Counted from the first letter of the stretch, positions 24,676 through 33,682 are shown. The stretch is DNA of 64,000 bases from Bryobacterales bacterium (GCA_016713735.1 JADJOP010000022.1:31381-95380), one strand, 5' to 3'. Notes: a model not told the origin generated them from the sequence alone. Program-made: numbers and translations.

Positions 24676-24827
24676 TCAGCGCGCATACAGTGCCCCCACA
24701 TGCTGCCCGCGAGGCAGTTCCCGCAACCACATTCCATCGCCCAGCGCAACCGCCTGCGCCGCGTAGCCAATCTCCGCCACTGCACCCTCCTCAATCGCGT
24801 CTGTTCCAACCGCGCACACATTTTCTG
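24676..24827 (-). pseudogene. Orphan 3' end of a gene related to the glycoside-hydrolase-like gene
   Basis: Read on the minus strand this stretch ends YAAQAVALGDGMWLRELPRG then QHVGALYAR and a stop at 24676. The intact gene at 25624-27684 ends GAQAVAVGDGTWLLELPRG then QHVAALYGR. Upstream of about 30 residues the similarity fades, and an in-frame stop appears about 60 residues before the end. It is therefore a fragment, presumably left by duplication or by insertion of the DNA carrying the PEP-CTERM gene. The rest of the 277-base gap between the histidine kinase gene and the PEP-CTERM gene holds only the kinase promoter. Confidence 0.7.
24684..24721. repeat. 38-bp direct repeat, copy A
   Basis: This segment differs at one base from 25632-25669. 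It contains CACATGCTGCCCGCGAGG and encodes, on the minus strand, the ELPRGQHV..LY ending. The two copies flank the PEP-CTERM gene in direct orientation about 950 bases apart. Confidence 0.8.
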
Positions 24828-24900
24828 ACGCCGCTTCAACCGGCGGAATCTCATCGTCGCCGCTTCACCGCCTGCTCACCGCGCCGGCCCAAGGTGATCT

Positions 24901-25554
24901 TCAGTTCCTCATCCGCGCCCGCAGCGCCATCAGCGCCAGACATCCCGCGCCCAACAGCCACCCGGAGGCAGGCTCCGGCACCGGAACCCCCGTCACGATG
25001 TGGTTGATCGGTCCCATGGGATTAAAGTCACAGTACGGATGGTCCGCGCACATCTTTCCGCTATTACTCTCGCCCCCATACGTGGCATACCCGGTCGGGG
25101 TGGAGTGGTAATCATCAGAGTCATAGACGTGCACGACGCTGTCGGTATAGAAGTAGTACAAGGTCAGCGGAGCCAACGTCAGCTCGCTGCCGAAGATCCA
25201 GCGTCCGTCCACAATCGTCGAAGAGACGGCCAGGAAACCGGGAGTAGCCGGGGAGAGATCTACCGGCGTCCCCAAATACTCCTGCGTGAGCACGAAGAGG
25301 CCCCCCGGTTGAAACGGGTAGCGCGGATCCATCGTGAAGTCCGCGAAGCACCCGGGGTCCTCGAACTCGGCATACTCGTCACTCCCCGCGAAGCAGAACG
25401 TGATGTTGGTCCACGGCCCGCCCGCGGGTGTGAGAACCGACTGGCCCCGGCCGTAGGTGCCGAGTGTCATGCCCCAGCCGCTCGTGTCACTCGAAATCAG
25501 CTCGGCTTCCACCAAACCAGTACAGATTAGAAACAAAAAGGCAAAGCGTCTCAC
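24901..25554 (-). CDS. PEP-CTERM sorting-domain protein
   Basis: The 217-residue product has a signal peptide (RRFAFLFLICTGLVEA), a beta-rich body of about 165 residues with GGPWTNITFCFAGSDEYAEF, and a C-terminal sorting tail. The tail is VPVPEPASGWLLGAGCLALM followed by the basic ALRARMRN. That VPEP-membrane helix-arginine layout is the signal read by exosortase, which anchors or releases such proteins in bacteria that make exopolysaccharide. No exosortase gene is in the window. The GTG at 25554 has a near-perfect AAGGAGG at good spacing. It lies between two copies of a 38-bp repeat, and its codon use is less biased than that of the neighbours. Confidence 0.88.
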   Translation of the reverse strand: MRRFAFLFLICTGLVEAELISSDTSGWGMTLGTYGRGQSVLTPAGGPWTNITFCFAGSDEYAEFEDPGCFADFTMDPRYPFQPGGLFVLTQEYLGTPVDLSPATPGFLAVSSTIVDGRWIFGSELTLAPLTLYYFYTDSVVHVYDSDDYHSTPTGYATYGGESNSGKMCADHPYCDFNPMGPINHIVTGVPVPEPASGWLLGAGCLALMALRARMRN

Positions 25555-25587
25555 GGTACCTCCTTGTCGAGAGGCAAATGCGACGCG

Positions 25588-25616
25588 AGTATGCGCCCGC
25601 CGCTCCCCTGGGTCAA
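25588..25616 (-). promoter_or_regulatory. Promoter of the PEP-CTERM gene
   Basis: On the minus strand TTGACC and CATACT are separated by 17 bases, a good housekeeping-type promoter, about 35 bases before the GTG. It lies between the end of the upstream glycoside-hydrolase-like gene and the PEP-CTERM gene. Confidence 0.55.
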
Positions 25617-25623
25617 GGGATAT

Positions 25624-27684
25624 TCAACGCCCATACAGTGCCGCCACATGCTGCCCGCGAGGCAGTTCCAACAGCCACGTCCCATCCCCCACGGCCACAG
25701 CCTGCGCCCCGAACGCCGCCCCATCCACCTCCACCCGCGCCGGCTTCGCATCCACCACCACCCACGCCCGCGCCTGCGCCTCATAGCTAAACTCCACCGC
25801 CTCGCCCTCCACGCTCGCGCTCGTCAGCTCCGCGCTGAGATCCACCACCGCCAGCGGCGGCTTCACCGCCGACGCCTCCACCGTGTGCCTCCCCGAAGGC
25901 ACCCGCACCACTCCGCCCCCCGCCACCGGCCACACCCGCCCATCCACCTTCGCCGCCCCGTTCCACCGCACCGCGTGCGACCCGCGTACCTTCACCGTCA
26001 ACCTCTCCCGCGCCGGCCCCTCCACACGCCCCGCCCACGCCACCGTCTTCATCACCGCCGCCTCGTTCGCCGCCCCCGCCCCGCCCCGCTCCGCGCTCAC
26101 CACCCGCGCCCCCGACGCCGCCAGCAACGGCAAATCCCGCCCCATCAGCGAACTCTCGAAATACAGCGCCACCCGCTCAAACGCCCCCGAAGCCAGGTGC
26201 ACCAGTTGAAACAATTCCCCGCCTGTTTGTTTCTTCGTCGGATACACGTCCTGATACCGCTCCACGATGTTGATATCGATCGCCAGCTTCTCCGGCTTCT
26301 CCGTGATCGGCCCGTACCGTCGCGCAATCTCCGGATACCGCTCCGGCCCCAGGTTCCACACCGTCGCCGGATCTTCGATCAGAAACGTCGCCTCGCGCCG
26401 CTCCAACACCGGCAGCAGCCGCTCCGCGTCGGCCCCGATCAGATCCCGCATCCGCGTATCGAACCGGTCATCCACATGCGTCAACACCAGGTCCAGATGC
26501 GGCTTCCCGGCGCGAATCCGCTCCAGTTCGTCCAACCACTCCACCTGCATCCGGTGCGCCAGCGAGGCCCGGTATTCCAGCAGCTTCCGCATCCCCTCGC
26601 CGTTCCTGGCATGATGCAGCGCCCCGCCTTCGCGAAACAGCTCCGCCGGATCAAACCCGTGCCGCGCCGTAAACTCCGCCCGCGCATTCTCATTCATCGG
26701 CGTGAACCGCGCCGCGTTCCCATACCCTTCGAGCGACTCAAAATACAGCTCCGCCAGGTTCATCCCATCCCAATCGAACCGCCCCGCCAACCCCCGCAGC
26801 CCTGCCGCGATTGCCTGCTTCGCCGCCGGATTCTGCAGGTTCATCAGCCGCCGCCAGTCCAGGTGCGCATCCTGCCCGATCGCCGTCTTCTCGCGCCACT
26901 CCGGATGGTCGTCCCAAAACCGCTGGCTCACATGCGGAAACTCGATCCACGCATACACGTGAATCGCCCGCTTGTGGCACGCCTCGATCAGCCGCTTCAG
27001 ATACGCATCGCGCTCCGCATCCGGCTCCCAGAAATGCCACGCCGCCACATGCAGCGCCCCAATGCCCGCCTCGCGCCACCGCCGCGCAAAGAAATCCAGA
27101 TCCACCCGGCTCCGGTAGCTCGCATCGAAAAACGCCCACAACCGCCGCGACTCCGCCACCGGCGCCACACCCAACTCCCGCAGCGCCTGCGGCAAATACG
27201 GAAACCGCTCATACCCCCGCCGCCCCGGACTCACCGCCGTCCACAACACCGCCCCTGCCCCCTGCCGCCAACCCACCACCAGCGGCGCGCCGCTCCAGCG
27301 CTCCTTCGCAAACACCCGCGCCCGCTCCGGCACCGCAAACACCGCCGCCTCAATCGCCTCTTCCCAGATGATGTCCAACTCCGGCGCGCCCGCATCCGCC
27401 ACGCTCCGCGCCTGCGCCCGCTTCCCCGTCGCCACAATCCCAAACCCCGCCGCCGCCTCCGACGCCCCCTCCAGAATCACCAGCGCCCCCGCCTCCACCC
27501 GCGACCGCCACTCCCCTGCCGCCCCCGCGCCCACCACCACCACCTCGCCCTCCCCCGCCGCCCTCGGCACGCCCATCGACTCCAACACCCTCGGCCACGC
27601 CCCCCCATCGCCGCCCGCCACCGAATAGTTCACCCGCGCCCACACCGGCACGGCCAGCAGAAGCGCCATCACGAGCCGCATCAT
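25624..27684 (-). CDS. Exported glycoside-hydrolase-like TIM-barrel protein, PgaB-C-terminal-like
   Basis: The 686-residue product has a signal peptide (MRLVMALLLAVPVWA). An N-terminal region of about 180 residues follows with VVGWRQGAGAVLWTAVSPGR, then a barrel domain. The barrel opens WAFFDASYRSRVDLDFFARR, GIGALHVAAWHFWEP, ERDAYLKRLIEACHKRAIHV and YAWIEFPHVSQRFW, and later shows FDWDGMNLAELYFESLEGY and DLVLTHVDDRFDTRM. Acidic residues in WDGMNLAELYFE are candidate catalytic groups. The Asp-Leu-Asp start, the rising-helix spacing and the VYAW strand resemble the hydrolase half of PgaB-type proteins. The deacetylase half is missing. It follows the TPR/beta-barrel gene by ten bases, so the two are one transcript. 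Substrate unproven. Confidence 0.6.
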   Translation of the reverse strand: MMRLVMALLLAVPVWARVNYSVAGGDGGAWPRVLESMGVPRAAGEGEVVVVGAGAAGEWRSRVEAGALVILEGASEAAAGFGIVATGKRAQARSVADAGAPELDIIWEEAIEAAVFAVPERARVFAKERWSGAPLVVGWRQGAGAVLWTAVSPGRRGYERFPYLPQALRELGVAPVAESRRLWAFFDASYRSRVDLDFFARRWREAGIGALHVAAWHFWEPDAERDAYLKRLIEACHKRAIHVYAWIEFPHVSQRFWDDHPEWREKTAIGQDAHLDWRRLMNLQNPAAKQAIAAGLRGLAGRFDWDGMNLAELYFESLEGYGNAARFTPMNENARAEFTARHGFDPAELFREGGALHHARNGEGMRKLLEYRASLAHRMQVEWLDELERIRAGKPHLDLVLTHVDDRFDTRMRDLIGADAERLLPVLERREATFLIEDPATVWNLGPERYPEIARRYGPITEKPEKLAIDINIVERYQDVYPTKKQTGGELFQLVHLASGAFERVALYFESSLMGRDLPLLAASGARVVSAERGGAGAANEAAVMKTVAWAGRVEGPARERLTVKVRGSHAVRWNGAAKVDGRVWPVAGGGVVRVPSGRHTVEASAVKPPLAVVDLSAELTSASVEGEAVEFSYEAQARAWVVVDAKPARVEVDGAAFGAQAVAVGDGTWLLELPRGQHVAALYGR
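25632..25669. repeat. 38-bp direct repeat, copy B
   Basis: This copy lies within the 3' end of the glycoside-hydrolase-like gene and is its normal coding sequence. Copy A at 24684-24721 is the displaced partner with one mismatch. Confidence 0.8.
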
Positions 27685-27694
27685 GCGTGAACCC

Positions 27695-29563
27695 CTATCG
27701 CGTGATCGCATACCAGAACCCCACCCTCACATCCGTGTAATTCGGCCGCCGCGGATTGCCCGCGTTCGTCGTATGCGCCCCGCGCAGCACATCCACCGTG
27801 AACACCACCGGCGGCGGCAGCGAATCCCACCGGAACCGCAGCCCCGGCCCCGTCTCCACATAGTTCGCCCAATACTGCCGCTTCCCCTCCGCCGTCACAT
27901 TCGCGCTCCACGTCAACTGCGCCCGCAGCCCTCCCGGCTTCAACGTGTAGCCAAACCGGTTCTGCGCATACACGATCAGGCTCTTGTTGAAGCGGTGCAC
28001 ATACACCCCATCGCTGTGATGCTCGGCAAACCACCCCGGCTCGTTCGACCCGATCAGCCGCCCCCACCCCCGCCCCAGCGACACCCCGCCGCGGTAATCC
28101 GCCCGTCCCCGCGCCGTCCCGTCCTCGCGCTTCAAATACGACAACGCATAGCCCGCCTCGGCCCACGCCATCACCCCGCCCACCTGCTTCGTCGCCACCC
28201 CCACCCCCGGAATCACCGCCGTTTCCGATAAATACACCGGATACGCCGTCGTCCCATCGCTTACCGCCCCCCGCGAATCGCCCACGATCCGCGCCGACAC
28301 ATACGGCTTCACCGCCCCGCTGCCCACCTTGAACTCCGCCTTCCCCTGCCCGTACGTGAACGCCGACCCCCACCGCGAGCTATACATCGGCAGCGCCCAA
28401 AAGCTCGTCTTCACCCTTGCCTGGTCGCCCCGCAGCCCCCGCCACGCCTTGGCCGCCTCGGCCGCCACCCGCGCATCGGCCCCCCGCCGCGCCAGGTCAA
28501 ACCACCGCACAGCCTCCTCGTCCCGCTTCAGCATGTTGTGCGTCCACCCCAGCTTCAGCATCACCTCGAAATCGAGCGGGTCCTCCTCATGCGCCGCCTG
28601 CAAATACCGCAACGCATCGTTCATGAACCCCGACTCATACGACTTCACCCCCATCACCTTCGCGCTCTCCACCGGCTTCGGCTTTTCCACTTCTCCCCGC
28701 TCCAGCAGCGCCGGCTCCTCGGCCTTCTTCGGCGCCAGCCTCTCCAACTCCCGCTCCCCGTCCGCCTTCCGCCCCATCGCCAGCAGCAGGTACGCATACT
28801 CCCGCCGCAGTTCCAAATTCGCCGCGTCCAGCGCCATCGCCCGCTCAAACTCGTACACATACGGATACCGCTCCGGCAGCAGCCGCCGCGCTGCCTCCGC
28901 CGTCCTCGGCTCAGCCCCCCGCGAAGCTGCCAATAGCGCCGCATGCGCCTCCTCCGGCTTCTCCATCCGCTGCCACACCCGCCCCAGCTTCAGCAGCAAC
29001 TCCCGCTCCCCTGGCCGCAACCGCCACGCCGCCTCATACTCACTCGCCGCCAGCGCCAAATCGTCCCGCTGCTCGGCCAGCCCCGCCAGCTCCACATGCG
29101 CGCTGAAATTCCCCCCATCGCGCTCCAGGGCCTGCTTCCACCGCGCAATGCCCTCCGCCAGCGGCCGGTCGATGTTCTGAAACGCCGCCTCGGCCGTCGC
29201 GTCGCCCGTCTTGCGGATCCGGTCAAACACCAGCCGCGCCTCGCGCTGCTGCCCCGTCTCAAACGCCAGAAACGCATACTCCTTGGCCACGTGCACATCC
29301 GACGGATCGATCTTCATCGCCGCCGCAAACTGCTCCCGCGCCTTCTCGTTCTCGCCCACCTTCAGCAGCGTGTACGCCAGGTCCTTGCGCACATCCACCC
29401 GCTTCGGGGCCAGCACCACGGCTTTCTCAAAACACACCACCGCCCCGGCGTAATCCTTCTGTTTGAGCAACCCATACCCCCGGTCCAGCAACTCGTACAC
29501 CGGGTCCACCTGCGCCGCCGCGCCTCCTACCAACAACAGGAAACCAATTGTTAACTTGCCCAT
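27695..29563 (-). CDS. TPR protein with C-terminal outer-membrane barrel-like domain (PgaA/NfrA-like)
   Basis: The 622-residue product has a signal peptide (GKLTIGFLLLVGGAAAQ) and many tetratricopeptide repeats to about residue 380 (LLKQKDYAGAVVCFEKAVVL, RVDVRKDLAYTLLKVGENEK, VMLKLGWTHNMLKRDEEAVR). The C-terminal region of about 230 residues is beta-rich with alternating polar and apolar residues and many aromatic pairs, ending YTDVRVGFWYAITR. This matches TPR-plus-porin exporters such as PgaA and the C-terminal domain of phage N4 receptor NfrA. Export of a polysaccharide is inferred from this architecture and the partner gene. The ATG at 29563 is used; a TTG at 29596 with GGGAG ahead of it is an alternative start. 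Confidence 0.68.
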   Translation of the reverse strand: MGKLTIGFLLLVGGAAAQVDPVYELLDRGYGLLKQKDYAGAVVCFEKAVVLAPKRVDVRKDLAYTLLKVGENEKAREQFAAAMKIDPSDVHVAKEYAFLAFETGQQREARLVFDRIRKTGDATAEAAFQNIDRPLAEGIARWKQALERDGGNFSAHVELAGLAEQRDDLALAASEYEAAWRLRPGERELLLKLGRVWQRMEKPEEAHAALLAASRGAEPRTAEAARRLLPERYPYVYEFERAMALDAANLELRREYAYLLLAMGRKADGERELERLAPKKAEEPALLERGEVEKPKPVESAKVMGVKSYESGFMNDALRYLQAAHEEDPLDFEVMLKLGWTHNMLKRDEEAVRWFDLARRGADARVAAEAAKAWRGLRGDQARVKTSFWALPMYSSRWGSAFTYGQGKAEFKVGSGAVKPYVSARIVGDSRGAVSDGTTAYPVYLSETAVIPGVGVATKQVGGVMAWAEAGYALSYLKREDGTARGRADYRGGVSLGRGWGRLIGSNEPGWFAEHHSDGVYVHRFNKSLIVYAQNRFGYTLKPGGLRAQLTWSANVTAEGKRQYWANYVETGPGLRFRWDSLPPPVVFTVDVLRGAHTTNAGNPRRPNYTDVRVGFWYAITR

Positions 29564-29630
29564 GGCGATCCACAGGAGTAGTGCCCCTCCGGGCAATACT
29601 TCTCCCGCGAAAACCGCCCTGCTCCCTCGC

Positions 29631-30320
29631 CTACCCCCTCACCGGGTCCCGCTCCCCCAACTCCGCAAACCCCTTCGCCCGCAGCAGGCACGAATCGCAA
29701 TGCCCGCACGCCTCCCCACCCTCCCCAGGGTCATAACAACTGCTCGTCAACCCGTAATCCACTCCCAACTCCAACCCCCGCCGGATGATCTGCGCTTTCG
29801 TCATCTCGATCAGCGGCGCATGAATCCGCAGCCGCTGCTCTTGCTCCACCCCCGCCTTCGTCGCCAGCCGCGCCATCTCCTCAAACGCCCGGATATACTC
29901 CGGCCGGCAATCCGGATACCCGCTATAGTCCAGCGCGTTCACCCCCAGAAACACATCGAACGCCCCCAACACCTCCGCATACGCCAGCGCAAACGAGAGG
30001 AAAATCGTGTTCCGCGCCGGCACATACGTCACCGGAATCCCGCCCCCGATCTCCTCCACCGCCTCGTGCTTCGGCACCGCCATCTCGCTCGTCAGCGCCG
30101 ACCCCCCAAACACCCGCAAATCCAACTCCGCCACCCGGTGCTCCACCGCTCCCAGCGCCCGCGCCACCCGCTCGGCCGCCTGCAACTCCACCGCATGCCG
30201 CTGCCCATACCGGAACGACAGGGCATAGCAGGCAAACCCCTGCTCCCGCGCCATCGCCAGCACCGTCGCCGAATCCAGCCCGCCGCTCAACAACACCACC
30301 GCTTTCGCCTGTTTGCTCAC
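29631..30320 (-). CDS. queC: 7-cyano-7-deazaguanine synthase QueC
   Basis: The 229-residue product has the PP-loop VVLLSGGLDSATVLAMARE near residue 12 and the substrate segment SFRYGQRHAVEL. It also has VTYVPARNTIFLSFALAYAE, GVNALDYSGYPDCRPEYI, and a zinc site of four cysteines in SSCYDPGEGGEACGHCDSCL. QueC makes preQ0 from 7-carboxy-7-deazaguanine for queuosine. A GTG start at 30320 gives the family N-terminus. No other queuosine gene or preQ1 riboswitch was seen beside it; the 49 bases upstream are too short for one. It is 67 bases upstream of the TPR gene and read the same way, but functionally unrelated. Confidence 0.95.
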   Translation of the reverse strand: MSKQAKAVVLLSGGLDSATVLAMAREQGFACYALSFRYGQRHAVELQAAERVARALGAVEHRVAELDLRVFGGSALTSEMAVPKHEAVEEIGGGIPVTYVPARNTIFLSFALAYAEVLGAFDVFLGVNALDYSGYPDCRPEYIRAFEEMARLATKAGVEQEQRLRIHAPLIEMTKAQIIRRGLELGVDYGLTSSCYDPGEGGEACGHCDSCLLRAKGFAELGERDPVRG

Positions 30321-30369
30321 TCCTCTTAGTACACCACGGCGCTTCTTCTTGAACCCGCCGCCCGCCCCC

Positions 30370-30987
30370 CTACTTCCCGCCCGGCCTCCGTCCCGCCCGG
30401 TCCTCCGGATGCAACTCCGCCTTCTCCGCCACCAGATCCTGCGGCGACAGCGAATGCCGCGTCACCCCCCCCGCCCCATGGTGCCTCGTCCGGAAATACA
30501 TGTGGTACACCTCGTGCGCCACCACCCGCCCCAGCGCAATCCCCAAATGCCGCGCCAACTGGTTCCGCTCCGTCCCCCACAGCGCATAATGCACCGCCGC
30601 CCGCACCCGGTCGCAGTTCACCTCCGCAAACGGCTGCACCACCCCATCGGTCACCGACGCCCACGCAAACGGGCCCCGTTCGTCCGGCACCGGGGGCAGG
30701 GAAGTCACCGCGCAATTCCCCCGGAACCGCACCACCACCGCTTCGCCCACCACCCCCGTCTCCGGCGCTTCCTCCAGCCGCAGCCAGTCGAAATTGAGCG
30801 GCACCGGCGCAAACAGCCGGTCCAACTCCCCCCGCAAATGCAGCAACGTCTGCCCGGAAACCGCTGACTCGAAACTGAAAAACACCGTTACCGGGGGCGG
30901 CTTCGGCGGCTCCACCCGGGCCGCGCCCTCGGCTGCCGCCAACAGCCCAGCGGCAGCCAGGCTCGAAAAAAGTAGGCGGCGCACCAC
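30370..30987 (-). CDS. Exported putative zinc metalloprotease-like protein with HEVYH
   Basis: The 205-residue product has a signal peptide (VRRLLFSSLAAAGLLAAAEG), a compact alpha/beta body and the sequence GIALGRVVAHEVYHMYFRTR near residue 150-167. There His158-Glu159 and His162 form an HExxH zinc site on a helix. A third ligand is not obvious; the following RTRHHGAGGVTRHSL offers histidines. SLSPQDLVAEKAEL closes the domain. The layout fits a small metalloprotease of the DUF-type found in Acidobacteria, but I cannot name a family, and activity is inference. The GTG start at 30987 gives the signal peptide. It precedes queC by 49 bases. Confidence 0.6.
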   Translation of the reverse strand: MVRRLLFSSLAAAGLLAAAEGAARVEPPKPPPVTVFFSFESAVSGQTLLHLRGELDRLFAPVPLNFDWLRLEEAPETGVVGEAVVVRFRGNCAVTSLPPVPDERGPFAWASVTDGVVQPFAEVNCDRVRAAVHYALWGTERNQLARHLGIALGRVVAHEVYHMYFRTRHHGAGGVTRHSLSPQDLVAEKAELHPEDRAGRRPGGK

Positions 30988-31060
30988 GACTCATTATGCG
31001 CTTCTGCCGATATGCTGCAAAGGGTGGTCGCACTGCTCCGCTCCGGGCAGGGCGAATTTT

Positions 31061-31068
31061 GCTACCCT
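31061..31068 (+). promoter_or_regulatory. Extended -10 GCTACCCT upstream of glgP
   Basis: GCTACCCT fits the recurrent motif and lies 67 bases before the ATG at 31136. AAGGGAG at 31117-31123 is the probable ribosome binding site. The region between the divergent starts at 30987 and 31136 is otherwise featureless. Confidence 0.4.
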
Positions 31069-31135
31069 GAGTACGTTCCGGCGGTGCTACCCGTCGTCCC
31101 CGTAGGCATCTCTCCAAGGGAGTGTTCGTTTTTCC

Positions 31136-33682
31136 ATGCGCTTTCAAGTCAAACCACAATTGGAGTTTCTGGTCCGCCCGTCGCTGCCTCCGGCCCTCAA
31201 CCGGATGACGGAGCTGGCCTACAACCTGCTGTGGAGTTGGGACCATAACATCCGCGCCGTCTTCCGCCGCCTCGACCCGCAGCTCTGGCGCGCCACCGGG
31301 CACAACCCCGTCCTCATGCTCAGCCAGCTCACCGCCCCCATGGTCGAAAAGGCCGCCGCCGACCCCCGCTACCTCGCCCTCTTCCGCCGCGCCTGCGAGC
31401 GCTTCGACAACTACATGGACCGCCCCCCGGCCACCTCGCAGGAACGCCTCATCGCCTACTTCTGCATGGAGTTCGGCCTCGTCGATTGCATGCCCACCTA
31501 CTCCGGCGGCCTCGGCCTGCTGGCCGGCGACCACCTCAAAGCCGCCAGCGACCTCGAACTCCCCCTCGTCGCCGTAGGCCTGCTCTATCAGAAGGGCTAC
31601 CTCCGCCAGGTCCTTAACCCCGATGGCTGGCAGCAGGAACGCTACCCCATCAACGACTTCTACATGCTCCCCGTGCTGCCCGTCCGCGGCAAGGATGGCG
31701 CCGACCTCATGGTCAGCGTCGACCTCCCCGGCCGCACCTGCTACATCAAGGTCTGGCAAATGCAGGTCGGCCGCGTCACCCTCTACCTGCTCGACACCAA
31801 CATTCCGGAAAACGAGGGCCACGAGTACCGCGACATCACCGACCAGCTGTATGGCGGCGACATCCACATGCGCATGCGCCAGGAGATCGTCCTCGGCATC
31901 GGCGGCCTCCGCGCCCTCCGCGCCCTCGGTCTTGAGCCCACCGTCTTCCACATGAACGAAGGCCACTCCGCCTTCCTCGCCATTGAGCGCATCCGCCTCC
32001 TCATGAAGGAGCAGGGCCTCACCTTCGACGAAGCCCTCGAAGCCTCCCGCCAGAACAACATCTTCACCACCCACACCGCCGTCCCGGCCGGCTTTGACTA
32101 CTTCGAGCCCGGCATGCTCTACGACTACTTCAGCGAATACTGCGAGAAAAACTTCCTCTCCTTCGGCCAGATCCTCGCCCTCGGCCGCCGCAATTCCAAC
32201 GACCAGGGCGAACGCTTCTCCATGGCCGTCTGCGCCATTCACTGCTCGGCCTGGCGCAATGCCGTGAGCCGCATCCACCGCGACGTCTCCCAGGAAATGT
32301 TCCAGGATATGTGGCCCCAGTTGCCCACCTGGGAGGTCCCCATTACCTCGGTCACCAACGGCGTCCACCTGCCCACCTGGCTCAACGGCGACCTCGCCGC
32401 CCTCTACGACCAATACCTTCAGCCCGACTGGCTCGACCGCTACAAAGACGCCCGCGTGTGGGATCTCGTCTGGGATATCCCCGAAGCCGAACTCTGGGAA
32501 ACCCGCCGCCGCCGCAAACGCCGCCTCGTCACCTTCGTCCGCGAACGCGTCCAACAGGCCGCCATCGCCCGCAAAGCCGCCACTTCGGAAATCCGCCGCC
32601 TCGGCGAAGTCCTCGACCCCGATACCTTCACCATCGGCTTCTCCCGCCGCTTTGCCACCTACAAGCGCGCCACCCTCCTCTTTAAGGACATGGCCCGCCT
32701 CAAGCGCATCCTCTCCCACCCCGACATGCCCGTGCAAATCATCTTTGCCGGCAAAGCCCACCCAAAGGACATGCCGGGCAAAAACTTCATCCGCGAAATC
32801 TGGCAGATGTCGCGCGACCCGGAGATCTCCCGCCGCCTCGTCTTCGTCGAGGACTACTCCATCCAGGTCGGCCGCGAACTCGTTCAGGGCGTCGACCTCT
32901 GGCTCAACACCCCCAAGCGCGGCGAGGAAGCCTGCGGCACCTCCGGCATGAAAGCCGCCCTCAACGGCGTCCTCAACCTCAGCGTCCTCGATGGCTGGTT
33001 CGACGAAGCCTACGAGGTCTCCGGCGGCTGGGCCATCGGCGACCGCGAACCCTACGCCGACGACCAGGACGACATCCACGCCTCGGCCACCTACTCGATG
33101 CTCGAAAACGAGATCATCCCCATGTACTACCGCGACCGCGACCGCGGCGCCCCCGAGGAGTGGATGCGCCGCGTCAAACAGTGCATCGCCAACATTACCC
33201 CGCGCTTCAATTGCCAGCGCATGATCGGCGAGTACGATACCGAACTCTACCTGCCTGCCCACAACGGCTTCCAAAGCGCCAGCCAGAACCGCTTCCAGCC
33301 CATTCACGAACACCGCCGCTGGATGGAAACCGTCCGCTCCCAGTGGGACCGCACGCGCATCCTCGAAATCGGCCCCAAACTCGATAACCCCGCCGTCAAC
33401 GGCCACTCCCTCACCGTCCGCGCCGTCATCGACCTCGGCGGCCTCACCCCGGACGACGTCCGCGTCGAAGCCATCGTCGGCCGCATCGGCGTCGAGGGCT
33501 TCCTGGAAGACACCACCGTCGTCCACCTCACCCCCAACGGCGAGTCCGGCGGCGCCACTGTCTTCACCCGCGACTTCATGCCCGGCCACACCGGCCGCCT
33601 CGGCATGTCCATCCGCCTCATGCCCAACCACTCCCAGGATCCGTTGACGCGCCCCTGCCATCCCCTCATGAAGTGGGGATGA
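31136..33682 (+). CDS. glgP: Alpha-glucan phosphorylase (GT35, DUF3417 type)
   Basis: The 848-residue product has the N-terminal DUF3417 unit (LAYNLLWSWDHNIRAVFRRL), the phosphorylase domain (IAYFCMEFGLVDCMPTYSGG, LGLLAGDHLKAASDLELPLV, FHMNEGHSAFLAIERIRLL, FTTHTAVPAGFDYF) and the cofactor segment EEACGTSGMKAALNGVLNLS, with PLP-binding Lys606. It cleaves alpha-1,4 glucan with phosphate to glucose 1-phosphate. Compared with short family members it has an additional C-terminal beta-rich domain of about 140 residues (LTVRAVIDLGGLTPDDVRVE), which is usual for this clade. A hairpin follows the stop. No other glycogen gene is adjacent. Confidence 0.94.
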   Translation: MRFQVKPQLEFLVRPSLPPALNRMTELAYNLLWSWDHNIRAVFRRLDPQLWRATGHNPVLMLSQLTAPMVEKAAADPRYLALFRRACERFDNYMDRPPATSQERLIAYFCMEFGLVDCMPTYSGGLGLLAGDHLKAASDLELPLVAVGLLYQKGYLRQVLNPDGWQQERYPINDFYMLPVLPVRGKDGADLMVSVDLPGRTCYIKVWQMQVGRVTLYLLDTNIPENEGHEYRDITDQLYGGDIHMRMRQEIVLGIGGLRALRALGLEPTVFHMNEGHSAFLAIERIRLLMKEQGLTFDEALEASRQNNIFTTHTAVPAGFDYFEPGMLYDYFSEYCEKNFLSFGQILALGRRNSNDQGERFSMAVCAIHCSAWRNAVSRIHRDVSQEMFQDMWPQLPTWEVPITSVTNGVHLPTWLNGDLAALYDQYLQPDWLDRYKDARVWDLVWDIPEAELWETRRRRKRRLVTFVRERVQQAAIARKAATSEIRRLGEVLDPDTFTIGFSRRFATYKRATLLFKDMARLKRILSHPDMPVQIIFAGKAHPKDMPGKNFIREIWQMSRDPEISRRLVFVEDYSIQVGRELVQGVDLWLNTPKRGEEACGTSGMKAALNGVLNLSVLDGWFDEAYEVSGGWAIGDREPYADDQDDIHASATYSMLENEIIPMYYRDRDRGAPEEWMRRVKQCIANITPRFNCQRMIGEYDTELYLPAHNGFQSASQNRFQPIHEHRRWMETVRSQWDRTRILEIGPKLDNPAVNGHSLTVRAVIDLGGLTPDDVRVEAIVGRIGVEGFLEDTTVVHLTPNGESGGATVFTRDFMPGHTGRLGMSIRLMPNHSQDPLTRPCHPLMKWG

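Noticed and set aside
30321..30369. preQ1 riboswitch upstream of queC
   Set aside because: The gap is 49 bases and lacks a recognisable aptamer.
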